Of a DNA stretch of 64,000 nt, positions 1 through 11,911 are shown in pieces; positions within the stretch are counted from its first letter, which is position 1; each line of letters starts with the position of its first letter. Source of the DNA: Triatoma infestans (lineage: Eukaryota > Arthropoda > Insecta > Hemiptera > Reduviidae); assembly GCA_011037195.1 (NCBI GenBank), contig JAAEAF010006870.1:1-64000 (forward strand), written 5' to 3'. The translations under genes were made by a program, and so were the position numbers. Under the pieces are notes generated by a model. It made no database searches. It saw only the letters and a program-made list of their open reading frames with translations, and was not told where the DNA came from.

Positions 1-1170
1 CCTTGTGCGACCTTGGTTAGTTCGGTGACTAGCGATTTAGGTCAGTGGCTAGCTTAACGGTGCTTGCTTTGATGTAAAGTATTGACCCTTGGTTTTGTTT
101 GTTTGGCCGCGGCCTTGTCTTGAAGACAGCGGCTGGCTAGGCCACTAGTTATAAATTATTCTTTCTTTTGTTATGTGTTGTGAAGGTTTGACAAAGGCTA
201 TGACCTTGCCATGTCATTACAATAGCATAGTAGAATTGGGGTTGAAGTAGACTGTGAAGATTTGGGACCACTTCAAATTCGATGAAAAAGTTTTTTGACA
301 AAATGATCTTTGAGAAACATATATATAAATCTTATTAGATTTGTTTTAAATTACTTGATGAAAAAATGATCTCATACCAGGAAATTAGGACGTGAAATTT
401 TCAATTTCATGGATGGATGAATGGACCGAATGTAATTCTTGGAGTCGGAAGCTATTCGCCATTGTAGAGAATAATGAGAGAAGGCGGTAGTTTGAAATCC
501 TTTTATTGCAAACACCTCAATATATGCGTGTACACTTGACTGGCTAATACCACGTATATGTGTTTAGTGCTTTTTCGTTTGTTTGCTATTCCCTCATAAA
601 AGTGTATTTTTTTGTGTGTGTAGCGACATCTATACATCTGCAGACATCAATAGAATATTTTTATTTCACTAAAATGACAATAGATGGCAACAAACCCTTT
701 TGCTACTCTCTTATGAATGCGTCATCATTTTTAAATCTCCCATCTATGTTGTGTATTTGTGCAATCTACAGATTAATTACTTTCACTTATTCTGTTTTAC
801 TAAAATAATAGATGGTACAAAATCCTTGCCACCTCTACTGTCGGCAAATTCTTCTGGTTTATGACCCACCCCTCTTTCAAGTATCCGTTGTATCCTTATA
901 CGTTTGTCACTGCAACTTTTTACTTCTGTTCAAATAAATTCTTTTTTGCAGTTTTTCAATATAATTTTCTATTTTTTACACTTTTAGAGTTTTTATTATT
1001 ATTTACGTGTATTCAGTAGTTTTTATTGCTTCTTTTAATTTCATTTTCATAATTTTAAGTGTTTGCTATTTTTAGAAGTTTGGATATTTTATAATAGTTT
1101 TAGTGATTTCTAATTTGTTTAGTTTAATTCAGCCAAATTTTTAGTTTATTAACTTTAGTTTGTTTAAACA
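1..1170. other. AT-rich non-coding stretch
   Basis: I see no supported gene here. The first 170 bases are less AT-rich and repeat short words such as GGCTAG and CCACTAG. The remainder is AT-rich and leads into the piggyBac remnant. The 82-codon open frame at 560-808 has no recognisable content. Confidence 0.5.
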
Positions 1171-1172
1171 TT

Positions 1173-1505
1173 ATGACTTACAAAAAATTAACTGATGAAG
1201 AAATTTTGAAACCTTTGACTGAAAGTGATCGTGGGTAAGAATAGAACCAGTTTCTAATTAGAGAGATATTGGAGAACTACTAAAAATAAAGAAAAAAAGC
1301 CGGACGTGGGTCTTCGGAATTAGCACCATTTAGGGTAACAGAAATGCATTTTCCCAAGATAAATCCTCACTCAGGAACAACCAAAAACCCAAGGAAGGCC
1401 TGTGTAGTATGTCGAAAGTTACAGAAGAGAAAAGAATCAAGATACTAATGTGAAAATTGCAACCAAGGTTTATGTGTAGTGCCATGTTTTGAAATTTACC
1501 AGTTA
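1173..1505 (+). pseudogene. piggyBac transposase remnant, internally deleted
   Basis: Two pieces of a piggyBac-type transposase lie close together. A 21-codon N-terminal piece (1173-1238, MTYKKLTDEEI...) ends in a stop. At 1301-1505 follows the C-terminal cysteine-rich domain, with the words KNPRKACVVCRKLQKRKE, CENCNQGLCVVPCFEIY and the spaced CxxC pairs typical of the piggyBac zinc-binding tail. One in-frame TAA replaces the aromatic residue before CENC. The whole catalytic DDD region is absent, so this is the relic of an internally deleted, non-autonomous copy. I could not find intact piggyBac terminal inverted repeats or TTAA flanks. The family assignment rests on the C-terminal domain and is fairly sure. 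Confidence 0.75.
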
Positions 1506-1509
1506 CGAT

Positions 1510-2235
1510 ATTCTAATTTTTGTTTTAATTACTTTATTACATTTTTAATGATATTTTTGTGTATGATATTTTAAACATAATTTTTTTCTAGTATTTTTTT
1601 CTTTCTTTTATAACAAATTTTTAAAAGAAATATTTAATCTTTAATTATTGGTAAAAATTAATTAAGTTCACTGGCAATTTAGACAGTTACTAATAATATA
1701 AAGAAGGCTAGGACTCGCGGTAATTTAAAAAAAGAAGGGAAAATAAGCTGATTTAATGCAAATGATATGCCTGATTAGGAGAGCAAAGCTGAGGGATGGG
1801 CTATAATTTTAGGGGATCCACAATAGATCTCTTATTAAGTGGAATTAGGATCGCTCTCCCCGCTTAGAATCTAATGTAATCTAATGAAAAGAATAGTAAG
1901 CAGTTTTTATTATTTAGAGCATCACCGCATCAGTATATGTGCTCTTACTGTGATCACTTTACTTTATAAATCATAAACTGAATAAAAAAATAGGTTACAT
2001 ATATTTGTGAATGAAAAGGTTTTTTTTTATTGAAGTTGGATGGGGTCAAATGATTACGTCGCACGCCATAGTTCCGCACCACTAGATACATTTGCCTCAC
2101 GAAAGGGCATTTATAGACAATGGAATGAAATGTCGCGTGATTTCTAACATTTTCTTTATTTTTATTTTCATCAATTCTTTGTTGTTTTTTTTTGTTTTAA
2201 ATAAAAATTTAATATAATTTAAGTTGGAGAGAAAC
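1510..2235. other. AT-rich non-coding stretch
   Basis: No gene or repeat is recognised. The segment separates the piggyBac remnant from the 3' side of a possible minus-strand exon. Confidence 0.4.
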
Positions 2236-2239
2236 AACT

Positions 2240-2245
2240 TTTATT
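2240..2245 (-). promoter_or_regulatory. AATAAA polyadenylation signal candidate
   Basis: On the minus strand an AATAAA hexamer lies about 55 bases beyond the stop codon of the coding-like frame at 2298-2528. That is a normal position for a poly(A) signal. Confidence 0.35.
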
Positions 2246-2297
2246 CCTGCTAGATTTGTGAGCGAATTGCGGGGGTTAATTTTTTTTTACACTTAAT

Positions 2298-2528
2298 TTA
2301 ATCATCTTCTGTTTGTTTGAGAGTAGTTCTGTTTTTTATTTTGCGTTGGCTATATAACTCAATGTAATAAAATCTATTGGCGATGTACATCTGGCAAACG
2401 ATAGTAATAAATTGATGAAACAGAGCATAGGTCCATGCTAAGAGAAAGGAAGCTGCCAATATTCGTTCAACATACAAAGTTAGAAGGTTAAATATTTTGA
2501 AACAGATAAAGGTGATTGCTTTCGTCAA
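2298..2528 (-). CDS. Possible terminal exon, hydrophobic protein, unrecognised
   Basis: An open frame of 76 codons ends in TAA and is followed by an AATAAA signal. The product has one long hydrophobic stretch (AASFLLAWTYALFHQFITIV) followed by a basic and acidic tail ending KQTEDD, as a membrane protein's last helix and cytoplasmic tail might. I do not recognise a family. The annotated start is only the first ATG. If this is an exon, the acceptor may lie near 2515-2530, but no strong polypyrimidine tract precedes it. It could equally be a chance frame in AT-rich DNA. Confidence 0.3.
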   Translation of the reverse strand: MTKAITFICFKIFNLLTLYVERILAASFLLAWTYALFHQFITIVCQMYIANRFYYIELYSQRKIKNRTTLKQTEDD

Positions 2529-2939
2529 AAGATTATTGAAAATATATCTTAAAGTTTAGTTGTTTTTTTTTTTTCAACAGGGGGAAATCTTGATAATAAA
2601 TTATTTGAGGAACAGTTCTACTTGTTCATATTGAGTGAATCCACAAACTTATGATATATTTCAATTATATTTATTGGAGTTTTTTCTAACTATAATTTTA
2701 ATTTTTGATGCCAAATAGACTTAAAAACGTAAACTAGGTTATGTTTAGGATTACATATTATTTAAAAATGATTTTATTTTTGCGAATACAGAATGAGTTC
2801 CCACATTTTACACTATATCTCTAGACTGTTGAGCGCTTTTTAAGCACAAGAAAAGCACATATTTTGGATGTAGACGATGTAACGATAGATAAGCGTTCAT
2901 TGGAAATTGGCTGACACGGTTAGAACCTTGTAGAGTGCA

Positions 2940-3718
2940 CAGTACTAGAGTGTACTGCGGGGTAAAGACAGTTCAGCCATTCCTGTAGAACCCAGCAAGC
3001 TCTCGCACACTGCATCTGTTCAGTAGATAGGGAGAATGAGGAGCTAATGTGGATCACTGCCATGGTTACCAAGCCTGCTTCTTTAGAAAACACTCACACA
3101 ATATAGGGTCTTGTGGGTGCTCGACTTTGTAAGATAGTGAAACTAGAAGGCTTTCTTTGTGAATGCGGGCATTTTGTTCGAAGAATATTCTTTGGCAAAA
3201 CTGGCATCGAAATACTTCTTGTCTCAATCCTGGCCGATACTACCGATATGGCTTTGATGAAACCGGAATGTACAATGCGCCTCTGTCGCCTAATTACATT
3301 AACCTTCTTGACTAGCCCCAGTGTTCAGAATTAGAATTATGCCCTAAAAACTCTATGAGTGTACAGCTAAAAGCCTTGACTTCTAAACCAATTGAAATTT
3401 TTTGGACTTACTTCCAGTACTGATAAAAGCAATCAACAGTCCGAACAGTCAAATGTGGTGAATAGAACAGCAAGTTGTACTTAATTACGAGTAAAAAAAT
3501 CACATTATACTTAATTGTAGTCAAAGAACACTAGGATTAATTTTATTCTTTAAAAAGTCCAAACCAATGACGTACTGAGTTATTCAAAAGTGTAGATATG
3601 TAGGTGGCGGGGTTTTAAATCAAATCCCCTGCAACTTACTTCTATTGTTGGTTTCCTTGCATACTAGACTTTACTTTCTCTTACACCTTGTAAGAATTAT
3701 TGTAATTGCGTCAAATTT
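2940..3718 (+). repeat. Duplicated segment D, copy 1
   Basis: This 779-base segment recurs in direct orientation at 8452-9166 with few differences. Both copies start at CAGTACTAGA and share blocks such as GTAAAGACAGTTCAGCCATT and TCTCGCACACTGCATCTG. Both run into the minus-oriented 3' end of an R element (TTTACTTTCTCTTACACC). Copy 1 keeps about 65 bases (around 3178-3247) that are missing in copy 2. Its 73-codon open frame (3113-3334) has no recognisable domain. Confidence 0.85.
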
Positions 3719-4166
3719 AGTACAACAACTTTAATTTCAAACATTTCCCTTTGGAAAATTCATTTGGTTTATATAAATTGTGCTAATTTCGATTATTATA
3801 CGATTCTTCCATCTAAATAATATTAATTAGAATTAAATAGGTTGTTAAAATTCTGAATTGTAAAAAACTCGTTTGACCAAATTTGCGTATTTACTATCAT
3901 TATATTTATTATTTTAACTATAAATATAGAAACCTAAGATTTTCATTTGAAACTTTTCTTCGAGATAGTTTATTAAAGAGGTTTTTTTATGAGGGGTAAG
4001 CTTTCCTCCAAAAAAAGTGCTTTTTATTAATTTTAAACACTCCCATTGATAAAACATTGAAAACAAATAAACACATAGTAAGAGAATTAGAAATTTGAAC
4101 AACATTTTTAAATTGCAGTAACAAAAAGGGGGTGGGAGTTTCTCACACCAGGTTTTCATACATAAA
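3669..4166 (-). repeat. R element, minus orientation, internally deleted
   Basis: The segment starts with the R terminal hairpin region (TTTACTTTCTCTTACACC). It continues with R internal words (GGAAAATTCATTTGG, ATTAGAATTAAATAGGTTGTT) and ends near TTTCTCACACCAGG, the R 5' terminus in reverse. Much of the centre is missing. The open frame at 3914-4159 lies inside it and is not a gene. Confidence 0.6.
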
Positions 4167-4169
4167 ATA

Positions 4170-5850
4170 AGGTGAGGAAGATGTATATGATGTGCTCCAA
4201 TTGGCCTCTGGTTACGCTAAACCAAATGGGCGGCACATACAAACTATATATAGCCTTAAATTTATTGCATGAAGTTTGGAGTTGCCATTGTAAGAGTGGA
4301 GGAGGTTGATATAGCCGCAGGCATTTTTAAGATCCAAGATAGTGTTCTACTTCGTTCTACGGTAATGTTCAAAAATTTGACTTCATATGTTCGACTAGTA
4401 GTGGAAAATCTAAGATTTTTTTCCAGTTAAGCCGGTTACTTTTTGTTCAGTTAACCCTGTTAATTTCGGGTATGTTGTAGTTATACGTAATGGAAATGGT
4501 ATTCACACTTTGCTTACAACATCTTCCAATACGTAATTGAATTTATATTTCTTTGTCAACGCAAGGCAAAGCGGAAAAATCTAAAGTGCATTCTCTTTAA
4601 AGAATAAAAATTTGAAATTGTTATTACAAACAATTTTTATAAAAAAAAAAAAAAACAAAAAAAAAATATTTAAGCAGCCAATTTACAAGTTCTAAAGGAA
4701 ACAAATAACTAGAAGTTAATAAACTTTCTTTGGAATTTTCTCAGCCAAAGTAATCATTGCGTGGCTTTATGTATGTATTTACTGAATCCTGGCAGTACAT
4801 CGCTGATATTCTACTTTATTGGCTCAGTATGTAATTGATTACAATTCATGTTATATACATTTATAACTAAAAAATTCAAAATAAAATAAACGGTTGGAGG
4901 TAAAAAATATCTTGCATTATCTTGTAAAATATCAAGGATAATTGATAAATTAGAAAAATGCAACACTTGCATTCCCTGCTAGTGATTGTATTCTTATTAT
5001 TAACGTAAAAGTAATTGAAAATATAGAACAGTATCCTTAAAAAAAGTAACACTTTCACAGCTATTCCTTTAGTGAAAAATAATGCCTTTATTGAGCTAAC
5101 ATTTGAGCCAACCAAGGTTTGACAGAGATATTTTAAATTAATCGAGAGACTACAGTATGGCATTGCTGTATCATGTACATCTGTTACTTTAACCTTATTA
5201 CTAAAAAAAATATATATATATAATAAATATAAAAATAAACTCATTGGCAAAACTGTAATACAACCATTATATATCATGGTTCACGTTTGATGATGGTGAC
5301 TCAAACTAATAATAAATATGAACATTAAAATTAACGTTAGTAGGTCACGAATGCTTGTAAAATATGTTTCTTAAAACTGGCAGACCGTATTACTAAACTC
5401 AAATGATTACAATCTGATTAAATCTTATACGATAATTTGCGTGAATAGCCATAAACTAAAAATCGAAGCGGGCAGCGTAAATAGTTTGTATTAACTAGAC
5501 CTGGTCTCAACCTTGCATAGTTTTGTGAAACAGAATAGGATATTACTATTGTTTTTATTGAATTAACTATCTCCATAATCTAAAGAGTGCAAACAACCCG
5601 AATGAAAAGCATTATCATTCATTTTAAAGCCAATACTTTAGAAAAAATGTATACAATATTTTTTGAAATCTATGGATAAATCTCAGCGGAAGATTTGTAA
5701 TAATAGATTTTGTTTGTTCATTTTAACATTCATTAACTGCTGTAAAAGGAAGTATTGAAATCTATCTACTTTAGGAAATTGAGTTTTCGCCGAAAATTCC
5801 TGTTTTGAGATCGTAAATTCTTTCTTTTATTCTCAGCACATTCTAAGGGC
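4170..5850. other. AT-rich non-coding stretch
   Basis: No supported gene. The 133-codon minus frame at 4876-5277 is the longest open frame. It is leucine, isoleucine, phenylalanine and tyrosine rich, as expected from translating AT-rich DNA, and has no splice or domain support. Confidence 0.5.
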
Positions 5851-5870
5851 AGGAAATCAAGATATGGCTT

Positions 5871-6229
5871 CTAACTATCCGGAAAGAGATGTAACGCAGT
5901 ACCAGATAGCCAAGCTGTTTGGGATTTGCATATATATAGAACCGTAACAATGCAAAATGGTCTTTCCGGATTTGAAAAAACAGGTTTAAGCCCACTCAAT
6001 GAAAGGCTCTGGATCAAATACATCAAATAAGAGGCAGAAGATTGTGAGACACTCAGCTCTTCAAAGACAAGAACCAAACGCGTTTTCTTCTTTGCAAAGA
6101 TACGGTAAAAGAAGATTCGACAGTGAAAAACTCAAATGGTTGGGTTCAGTGTTTGGATATGCAGGCTGGTGGAGTGAGAATGATTTAGATGAACACCAGT
6201 GTGTTCCATGTCTCAGAATGAAAATATAG
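5871..6229 (+). pseudogene. pogo/Tigger-like DDE transposase C-terminal remnant
   Basis: In one frame the segment reads DVTQYQIAKLFGI, and in the next frame NGLSGFEKTGLSPLN. Together these match the conserved end of the DDE domain of pogo/Tigger-like transposases, where a short helix is followed by an 'aFkktGi.PlNp' motif. A downstream frame (5999-6229) is basic and then has SEKLKWLGSVF, an acidic run and CVPCLR. That resembles the cysteine-containing tail of some insect pogo-derived proteins. At least one frameshift and one stop separate the parts, and the catalytic core is not found upstream. The transposase origin is well supported and the exact subfamily is not. Confidence 0.6.
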
Positions 6230-6239
6230 CAATACCCGG

Positions 6240-7177
6240 TTTATCTGGCAGAGTACCTGGATTTATCCCATGGTTGGCGTATAATCATAAATTGTTCATG
6301 TTTTGATTATGTTGATAACATCTAAATAAATTAAAACTTGTTTTTATAACTTATTGTACATTTCTTGCTTGTTTTCCACTGTTATTATATTGAAGTTTCA
6401 ACAACAAAAAAACAACACTGATATCAGTTTTAACTCCTTGGAGCTACCCTGTTCTCCCCCAAGTTACCCTATATAATTTTGTTTTTCTATACCATTTTGA
6501 ATTTGATATTGCAATTTAATTTTTAAATGTAACCGCTTGACTAAATCTTATAGCAGTTTTCTTTAAAAAAACAAAAAAACAAATTTTCTATGAAAATAAG
6601 TCTTTAAATTTTTTTTTGAAATTGTCTGCATCATTTTATGATTTCAGGTATCTGCCAAACTGTCTTGTAACTACACGTATTAGCTGCTTTAACACAATGT
6701 AAGATTGTCGACCTGTAGCAGTCAAAGCACAGTCACATCACATCTCACACACACTCCAGCCATTGTGTGCTCGCGCATGCACATATATATATATATAAAA
6801 TAAAAAAAAATTATAACAATAAAAATTAAATAATAAACAAATAAAAAGAGTAGTTAATACTGTATCTATAATAGTTATTGTTTTTAATCAAGTTAATTAA
6901 TTTGAATTTCCTTCCATTAATTTGTGTTATCGTATATCCGCACTTTAATATTTCGTACTATTTTCACATAAGTGTAAATAATTTTAAATGTTTTCATGTA
7001 ACAGCCATGTCCGCATAAATATGTATTTAGTTTAAGCTGTAATGTGCATTTTTATACATGTATTAATATTTTGTAAATTTCATGTAGTGCTCAAATGAGC
7101 AGAGCGTGATGGTAATAAAGATAAAAAAAGAAAAAAAACAAAACAAAAAAATTGAACAAATCACAAACTTTCAAATT
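6240..7177. other. AT-rich non-coding stretch
   Basis: No supported gene. A short (AT)n tract lies at about 6783-6797. Confidence 0.4.
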
Positions 7178-7465
7178 AAAAAAATCTGGTGTGAAACAGT
7201 CACACAACTTTCTCTTGCTGCAGTTTTCAAAATTGTAACTGAGAAATTTTATATAAATTTGTCAAATCGTTGGTATTTTTATAGAGATAGCACAATGATG
7301 GCACTTAAGCCCTCCTAGCCCTCCCCCAAAAGCCCCCTTAGATGACTGTACGAGGAAAAAAGTTCTAACTTTTTATATGAGTATTGCACTTTCTTAATTA
7401 AAAAAAAAATCGTTGGAGCTGTTTCAGAGAAATATTTTTCTTTGAAAAATCGCAGAAAACTGCAA
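7178..7465 (+). repeat. R element 5' part
   Basis: The R 5' terminus is present (TCTGGTGTGAAACAGTCACAC, ACTTTCTCTTGCTGC), followed by the first internal unit with degenerate CCTCCCCCAAAAG and AATCGTTGGAGC words. The second half and the 3' hairpin are missing. The overlapping 70-codon frame is a shadow. Confidence 0.7.
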
Positions 7466-7859
7466 TAATACATCCATCACACACTATCTAAAGTCAGACA
7501 CATTAATATCAAAAGATATCATTCAAAAATGTCTAAAGAAATGTATAATGTTAAGGTCAACAAGAAGTTCTCATACATTTTTGTTTTTTTGACCTCATTC
7601 TTTACGCAACAGCAATATCAGTTGTTTTATGTTATTAACGAAAATCAATTTCCTGTTTCTCTTGACTTTAGGGAAAACCGTAAGTCAAATTTTACTAAAT
7701 ACAGTGAGTAATTTTGAAATTCTGATATGAATAGCACACAACATATTTGGCTTAATACCTTCGTATTATCAGTGCAAACTGATAACGTACACTGGAAGTG
7801 GGATACTTGGAGCCTAAAGCTACAATTTTGCTAAAGAAGGTTACCCATTTTTTCATTTA

Positions 7860-8450
7860 ACAAATCTTTATAAGTCTATATAAAAGCAATGAAAGAGAAT
7901 AGAATTTAGTAGCAAATGACAGCAGGAAAGTGTGATGGATGCAAGAAACATAAAAATAAATTTAATTTGGAAAAAATCAAAAATATCAAGAATTCCCTTG
8001 CAAAAGGACATTTCAGGTAGAAGACTACTATTGTCTTTTAGAGTTCATGAATTTAATAGCATTGTGTACCCCCTTCTTCTCACAGGGGAGGATTTCAACG
8101 AACAATTAGAAGACATTCCTTGAACATAGTCTGCATTCTGCTTTCAAAGCCAGAACACTTGCTTCAGGAATCGCTCTTAAACTCATGCCAGTGATAGAGA
8201 TTTGCCTTTATTCTAGATCATTTATTAGGATAGTTTTGTTGTAGACACCAAGGAGAACACATCAGGACCGTGCCAGTTATAAGTTAAAACATAAGAGTTT
8301 AGCATTCAGTCTGGATAAATAATTGATTTATACATAATCGCTGTGATATTATAAAGCTATTAAAATTCACTTAGAGAATATATTTATTTCAAAAACAGTG
8401 GTGATTTCTTGATTATTTTCTAATACTTCACTCTCTTAAACATACTACAA
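7860..8450 (+). repeat. Repeat shared with the TAA-flanked element at 21 kb
   Basis: This segment is collinear with 21,380-21,770. Shared words include TAGAGTTCA, a CCCTTCTTCTC/CCCCTTCTC block with AGGGG, GTCTGCATTCTGCTTTCAAA, GGATAAATAATTGATTTATA and CAGTGGTGATTTCTT/CCACTGTTTTCTT. It is therefore probably a decayed second copy of the interior of that element. A 63-codon frame (7932-8123) spans part of it. I do not recognise its product (RVHEFNSIVYPLLLTGEDF). Confidence 0.55.
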
Positions 8451-8451
8451 A

Positions 8452-9166
8452 CAGTACTAGAATGTACTGCGGGGTAAAGACAGTTCAGCCATTCCTGTAG
8501 AACCCAGCAAGCTCTCGCACACTGCATCTGTTCAGTAGATAGGAGAATGAGGAGCTAATGTGTATCACTGCCATGGTTATCGAACCTGCTTCTTTAGAAA
8601 ACACTCACACAATATAGGGTCTTGTGGGGGCTCGACTTTGTAAGATAGTGAAACAAGAAGGCTTTCTTTGTGAATGCGGGCATTTTGGATATGGCTTTGA
8701 TGAAACCGGAATGTAAAATGCGCCGCTTTCGCCTAATTACATTAACCTTCTGGACTATCCCCAGTGTTCAGAATTAGAGTTATGCCCAAAAAGCTCTGTG
8801 AGTGTACAGCTAAAAGCCTTGTCTTCTAAACCCATTGAAATTTTTTGGACTTACTTCCATTATTGATAAAAGCGTCCGACTAGTCAAATGTGGTGAATAA
8901 AACAGCAAGTTGTACTTTGTTAAGTACAACTCGTTGTTACGAGTAAAATCACACTATACATAATTGTAGTCAAACAACACTAGGATTAATTTTATTCCTT
9001 AAAAAATCCAAACCATTGACGTACTAGTTATTCAAAAGTGTAGATATGTACGTGGCGAGGTTTTAAACCAAATCCACTGCAACTTACTTCTATTGTTGGT
9101 TTCCTTGCATACTAGAATTTACTTTCTCTTACACCTTGTAAGAATTATTGTAATTGCGTCAAATTT
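8452..9166 (+). repeat. Duplicated segment D, copy 2
   Basis: This is the second copy of the segment at 2940-3718. It lacks about 65 bases of copy 1 after GCGGGCATTTTG. It has gained a small hairpin-like filler near 8912-8935, where GTTGTACTT is followed by its complement AAGTACAAC. It ends inside R-element sequence, which here continues for another 300 bases. Confidence 0.85.
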
Positions 9167-9238
9167 TGTTACCTAGTTTTCACCGTAAATATACGTTTTG
9201 AGGTCCCCTGAGTCCGAAAAAGAGGTTTTTATAAAATG

Positions 9239-9269
<31 letters not shown>

Positions 9270-9470
9270 GTTTTATGCATATGTGAACAGTATAGCACGA
9301 AAACGAAAAATCGCAGAAAGAGCAAACATAACATTCCGTTTAGATATCACCAAGAGATTCGATAGTAAGTTGTCTACCAAAATTCTCTTACACTTTGAAT
9401 GTTTTTTTTCTTTCACTGTTTGTGATTTTGGTTCTTATTTTCTGCAGTTTCACAAAAAAATATTTTAATA
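9120..9470 (-). repeat. R element, 3' part, with (GT)n tract
   Basis: R 3' sequence in minus orientation: the degraded terminal hairpin, CGTCAAATTTTG, ACCGTAAATATACGTTTTGAGG, then a clean (GT)n run at 9241-9270. The word GAACAGTATAGCACGAAAACG follows, matching the R 'GAACAGCATAGCTCAAAAACG' block. The 73-codon open frame across it is an artefact of the repeat. Confidence 0.75.
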
Positions 9471-10329
9471 TTTTGGAATATTAATTATGAAGAATAAATT
9501 TTGTTGCTACTGTTGGCAATATTTTGGATTAATTTTACTGATCCATGTAATAAACGGTTTCAAGATAGAGGAAATAAAAGTTCTGTTTTTCATAAGTTTA
9601 CTGGGGAAAAAAACCTGAATGACCTAACTTAAAGCAGTTTATTCTTGAATCATTTAAGTTTAAGATGTTCAATACAAAATTTATTATTTTCAATTTTTAT
9701 TCAAATTCAGAATATGAGCATATTATCTATTTAAGGTGACAATTTTTTAGCATTTGAGCAAAAAAATCCCTCGCTGAACGATTCAACCTTTTACATCATA
9801 TTTCATCAAGTTTGAACTTAAATGATAAACCAATAACTGTTTTATTCTCTAATAAAAAAATGCAGAAAATTCTGCGAATGAAAGTAAAGAAATACCACCT
9901 CCAACCGAAAGTTTTATACTTTTTTTTTCATTGTTTAAAAAATGTACTCAACTTTTTCAAAAATTACATTGACGTTAAAAGTTGTAAATAAATAAATTTT
10001 TGACAATCGATTATTCTAAAATTCAAGGATAAGGTTCTCTATATTTGACAAACTTTATTAGAAAGTTTATTTTCTCCTTCGTTATTTGCGAAATTTTATA
10101 GTTTTAGGGCCAAATGATATTTAAATAAATATCCTTTTAATATACTTATCTTTTAAAAAAGGAGTCGGTGGAAAAACCCATTTTTATTATACAAGAGTAT
10201 AATAGATGTGTTAGATGGAGAGAATTTGTCTGGCTGATGAAATGAGATTGACTTTGTTAACACTGTTAACTAATATATTAATTAAGAGACACAGATTGGC
10301 TGGACTTTACAATAGAGAAATGTTTAAGG
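9471..10329. other. AT-rich non-coding stretch
   Basis: I see no gene, RNA or clear repeat in this stretch. Confidence 0.4.
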
Positions 10330-10500
10330 TAGAGTGGTAAATGGGTAATGACACGTAGTGATTGGATGTATTGAACTGTCCAAACTATATCGAACTGAGT
10401 TTTTATAGACTGTCCGTCGCTATATTTATACAGTTTCTCCCACTTCAATCCGAGTGAGTGCTTGGGTTTGTTTCTCTTCTCTTACTGTCTTTGGTTGCTG
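10330..10500 (-). repeat. LTR-like repeat, degraded copy
   Basis: In reverse orientation this matches the repeat found three times at 49.8 and 54.4-54.9 kb. The words GGTAATGACA, TTGAACTG, GTCGCTATATTTATACAG, TTTCTCCCACTT and AATCCGAGTGAGTG align in order with its reverse complement. Confidence 0.6.
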
Positions 10501-10897
10501 TTACAAGAGGACATAAAAAAAATTGGACAACTTAAACTCGCGAAGAGGGCATGCAGATCAGGAATTTTTGGCATAATTTTCTAATACATTTTTTTTATTA
10601 ATTTTCCTCAATTGTTTATTTACTTTCTAAAGAAGATAGTAAAGAGTTTCAAGATATTGTTTTTTTAATAAACTGAATATTTAGTTGTTTCTTAAATTAA
10701 GTCCTTAATGATAATCTCGAAGAAAATCTAAAAGCTTTTTCCAGCTCCCGCTAGTCACGTAGGTCAATTTCTATCACGTAGAGTTGTTAATATGGCGATT
10801 ATTTATTCTTAATACATATCGCTTCATTATTTATAGTTGAGGCGATAGATTTTTTATCTTAATTTTTTTTTTTTTGTATACCATTTTACATTACAAT

Positions 10898-10907
10898 TTT
10901 ATTTATT
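10898..10907 (-). promoter_or_regulatory. AATAAATAAA polyadenylation signal
   Basis: On the minus strand the overlapping hexamers AATAAATAAA lie about 70 bases past the TAA stop at 10,975. They are well placed to be the poly(A) signal of the three-exon gene. Confidence 0.5.
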
Positions 10908-10974
10908 ACAAATAACTGGAAAAAAACAAAAAAAATTTTTTATCATCTTCTGCTGTGGGATTTTTCCTAATTTC

Positions 10975-11109
10975 TTACTTCATATAAGAAGATAATGAAG
11001 TTTTTCTATACTCAGAATTCTGTCCTATTTCACCATCGCTGTATGTTTTTTTTACTCTTAATTCTTCATGGAATTGTAACTCAGATTCTTCAGATGAAGA
11101 TTCGTTCAA
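10975..11109 (-). CDS. Terminal exon of unrecognised acidic/coiled-coil gene
   Basis: This is the last exon of the minus-strand gene. An acceptor (TTTTTAG) at 11,110-11,111 is followed by 44 codons and TAA. The exon opens with an acidic serine-rich stretch (LNESSSEESELQFHEELR) and closes with a basic, serine-rich tail ending SSYMK. It continues in phase 0 from the exon at 11,448. The AATAAA signal lies about 70 bases beyond. The protein shows no domain I recognise. Confidence 0.55.
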   Translation of the reverse strand: MNESSSEESELQFHEELRVKKTYSDGEIGQNSEYRKTSLSSYMK

Positions 11110-11447
11110 CTAAAAAGTGAATTTCATTTAAACAATAATAATAAAACATTTCTTTTCATCAGAAAAAAGATTATTTTCTTCATATTTTATGCAAATTTAC
11201 AAAGAAAAGCTAAATTTAAAAAATTAAAAACAAAAATGGAGTGTAATAATTCGAAGGAAGCACAACAAGACAAAAGTAATATATATTATTAATTACTTTA
11301 TTTGTATAAAAAAAAGAAGGTAATTTTAATGAAATATGATTTTATAAAATTAAAATACATTATTATATTATAGAAAAATTAATAGGAAAATGTAATTATC
11401 TGACTACATTAATGCTATATTCGTAATAAATTTTAATACTCTGGTAC

Positions 11448-11537
11448 CTGAATTAAAATTTCGTTTTTAAGCGCTGTAAAATGTTTTAAAATCTGTTTAA
11501 TTTCTTGTTTTGAATCTTCAAAAACTTTCACAGCATT
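11448..11537 (-). CDS. Internal 30-codon exon, coiled-coil-like
   Basis: This 90-base exon is phase 0 at both ends, bounded by an acceptor TTGTTTCAG and a donor CAG/GTACCAG. It encodes 30 residues beginning NAVKVFEDSKQEIKQIL, heptad-like and highly charged. The start (KVFEDSKQEI) resembles the end of the preceding exon (KVFQDIKKEM), which suggests an old exon or helix duplication. It is spaced about 375 bases from the upstream exon and about 340 from the terminal one. Confidence 0.55.
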
Positions 11538-11911
11538 CTGAAACAATAATAATCATATTGTGTAATATTATAACATTATAACTTTTTGAAATCATTAAAT
11601 ATAATAAATTAATTTTTAAATTCGCTTATTGTGGGAAAATGTGAGATTTTTGAAAGTGAGTTGTTAACGGATATAACACATTCTGGGATCCTCTAAATAG
11701 AAACTTTTTGAGAATGGTGTGATGTGCAAACTCAGAATTGAAATACTGTATTAAATCCAACATAATATTAATATGCTATTTCTATTTAACTTGAAGGAAA
11801 TATTTTATTTGGACTTGGACAAATGCAGTAAGACAATTTCGTGTGACTCACATCTCACCGTGTTCAACTAATTTTTTTTATTAATTTTTTTTCCAAATAA
11901 TTGTTACTTAC

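Noticed and set aside
2580..2653. Short plus-strand exon after TTTTTTTTTTTTTCAACAG
   Set aside because: The acceptor is excellent, but only 24 codons follow before a stop and no partner exon is visible.
4876..5277. 133-codon minus-strand open frame
   Set aside because: Composition is that of translated AT-rich DNA (F, I, L, Y, K), with no domain, splice or conservation evidence.
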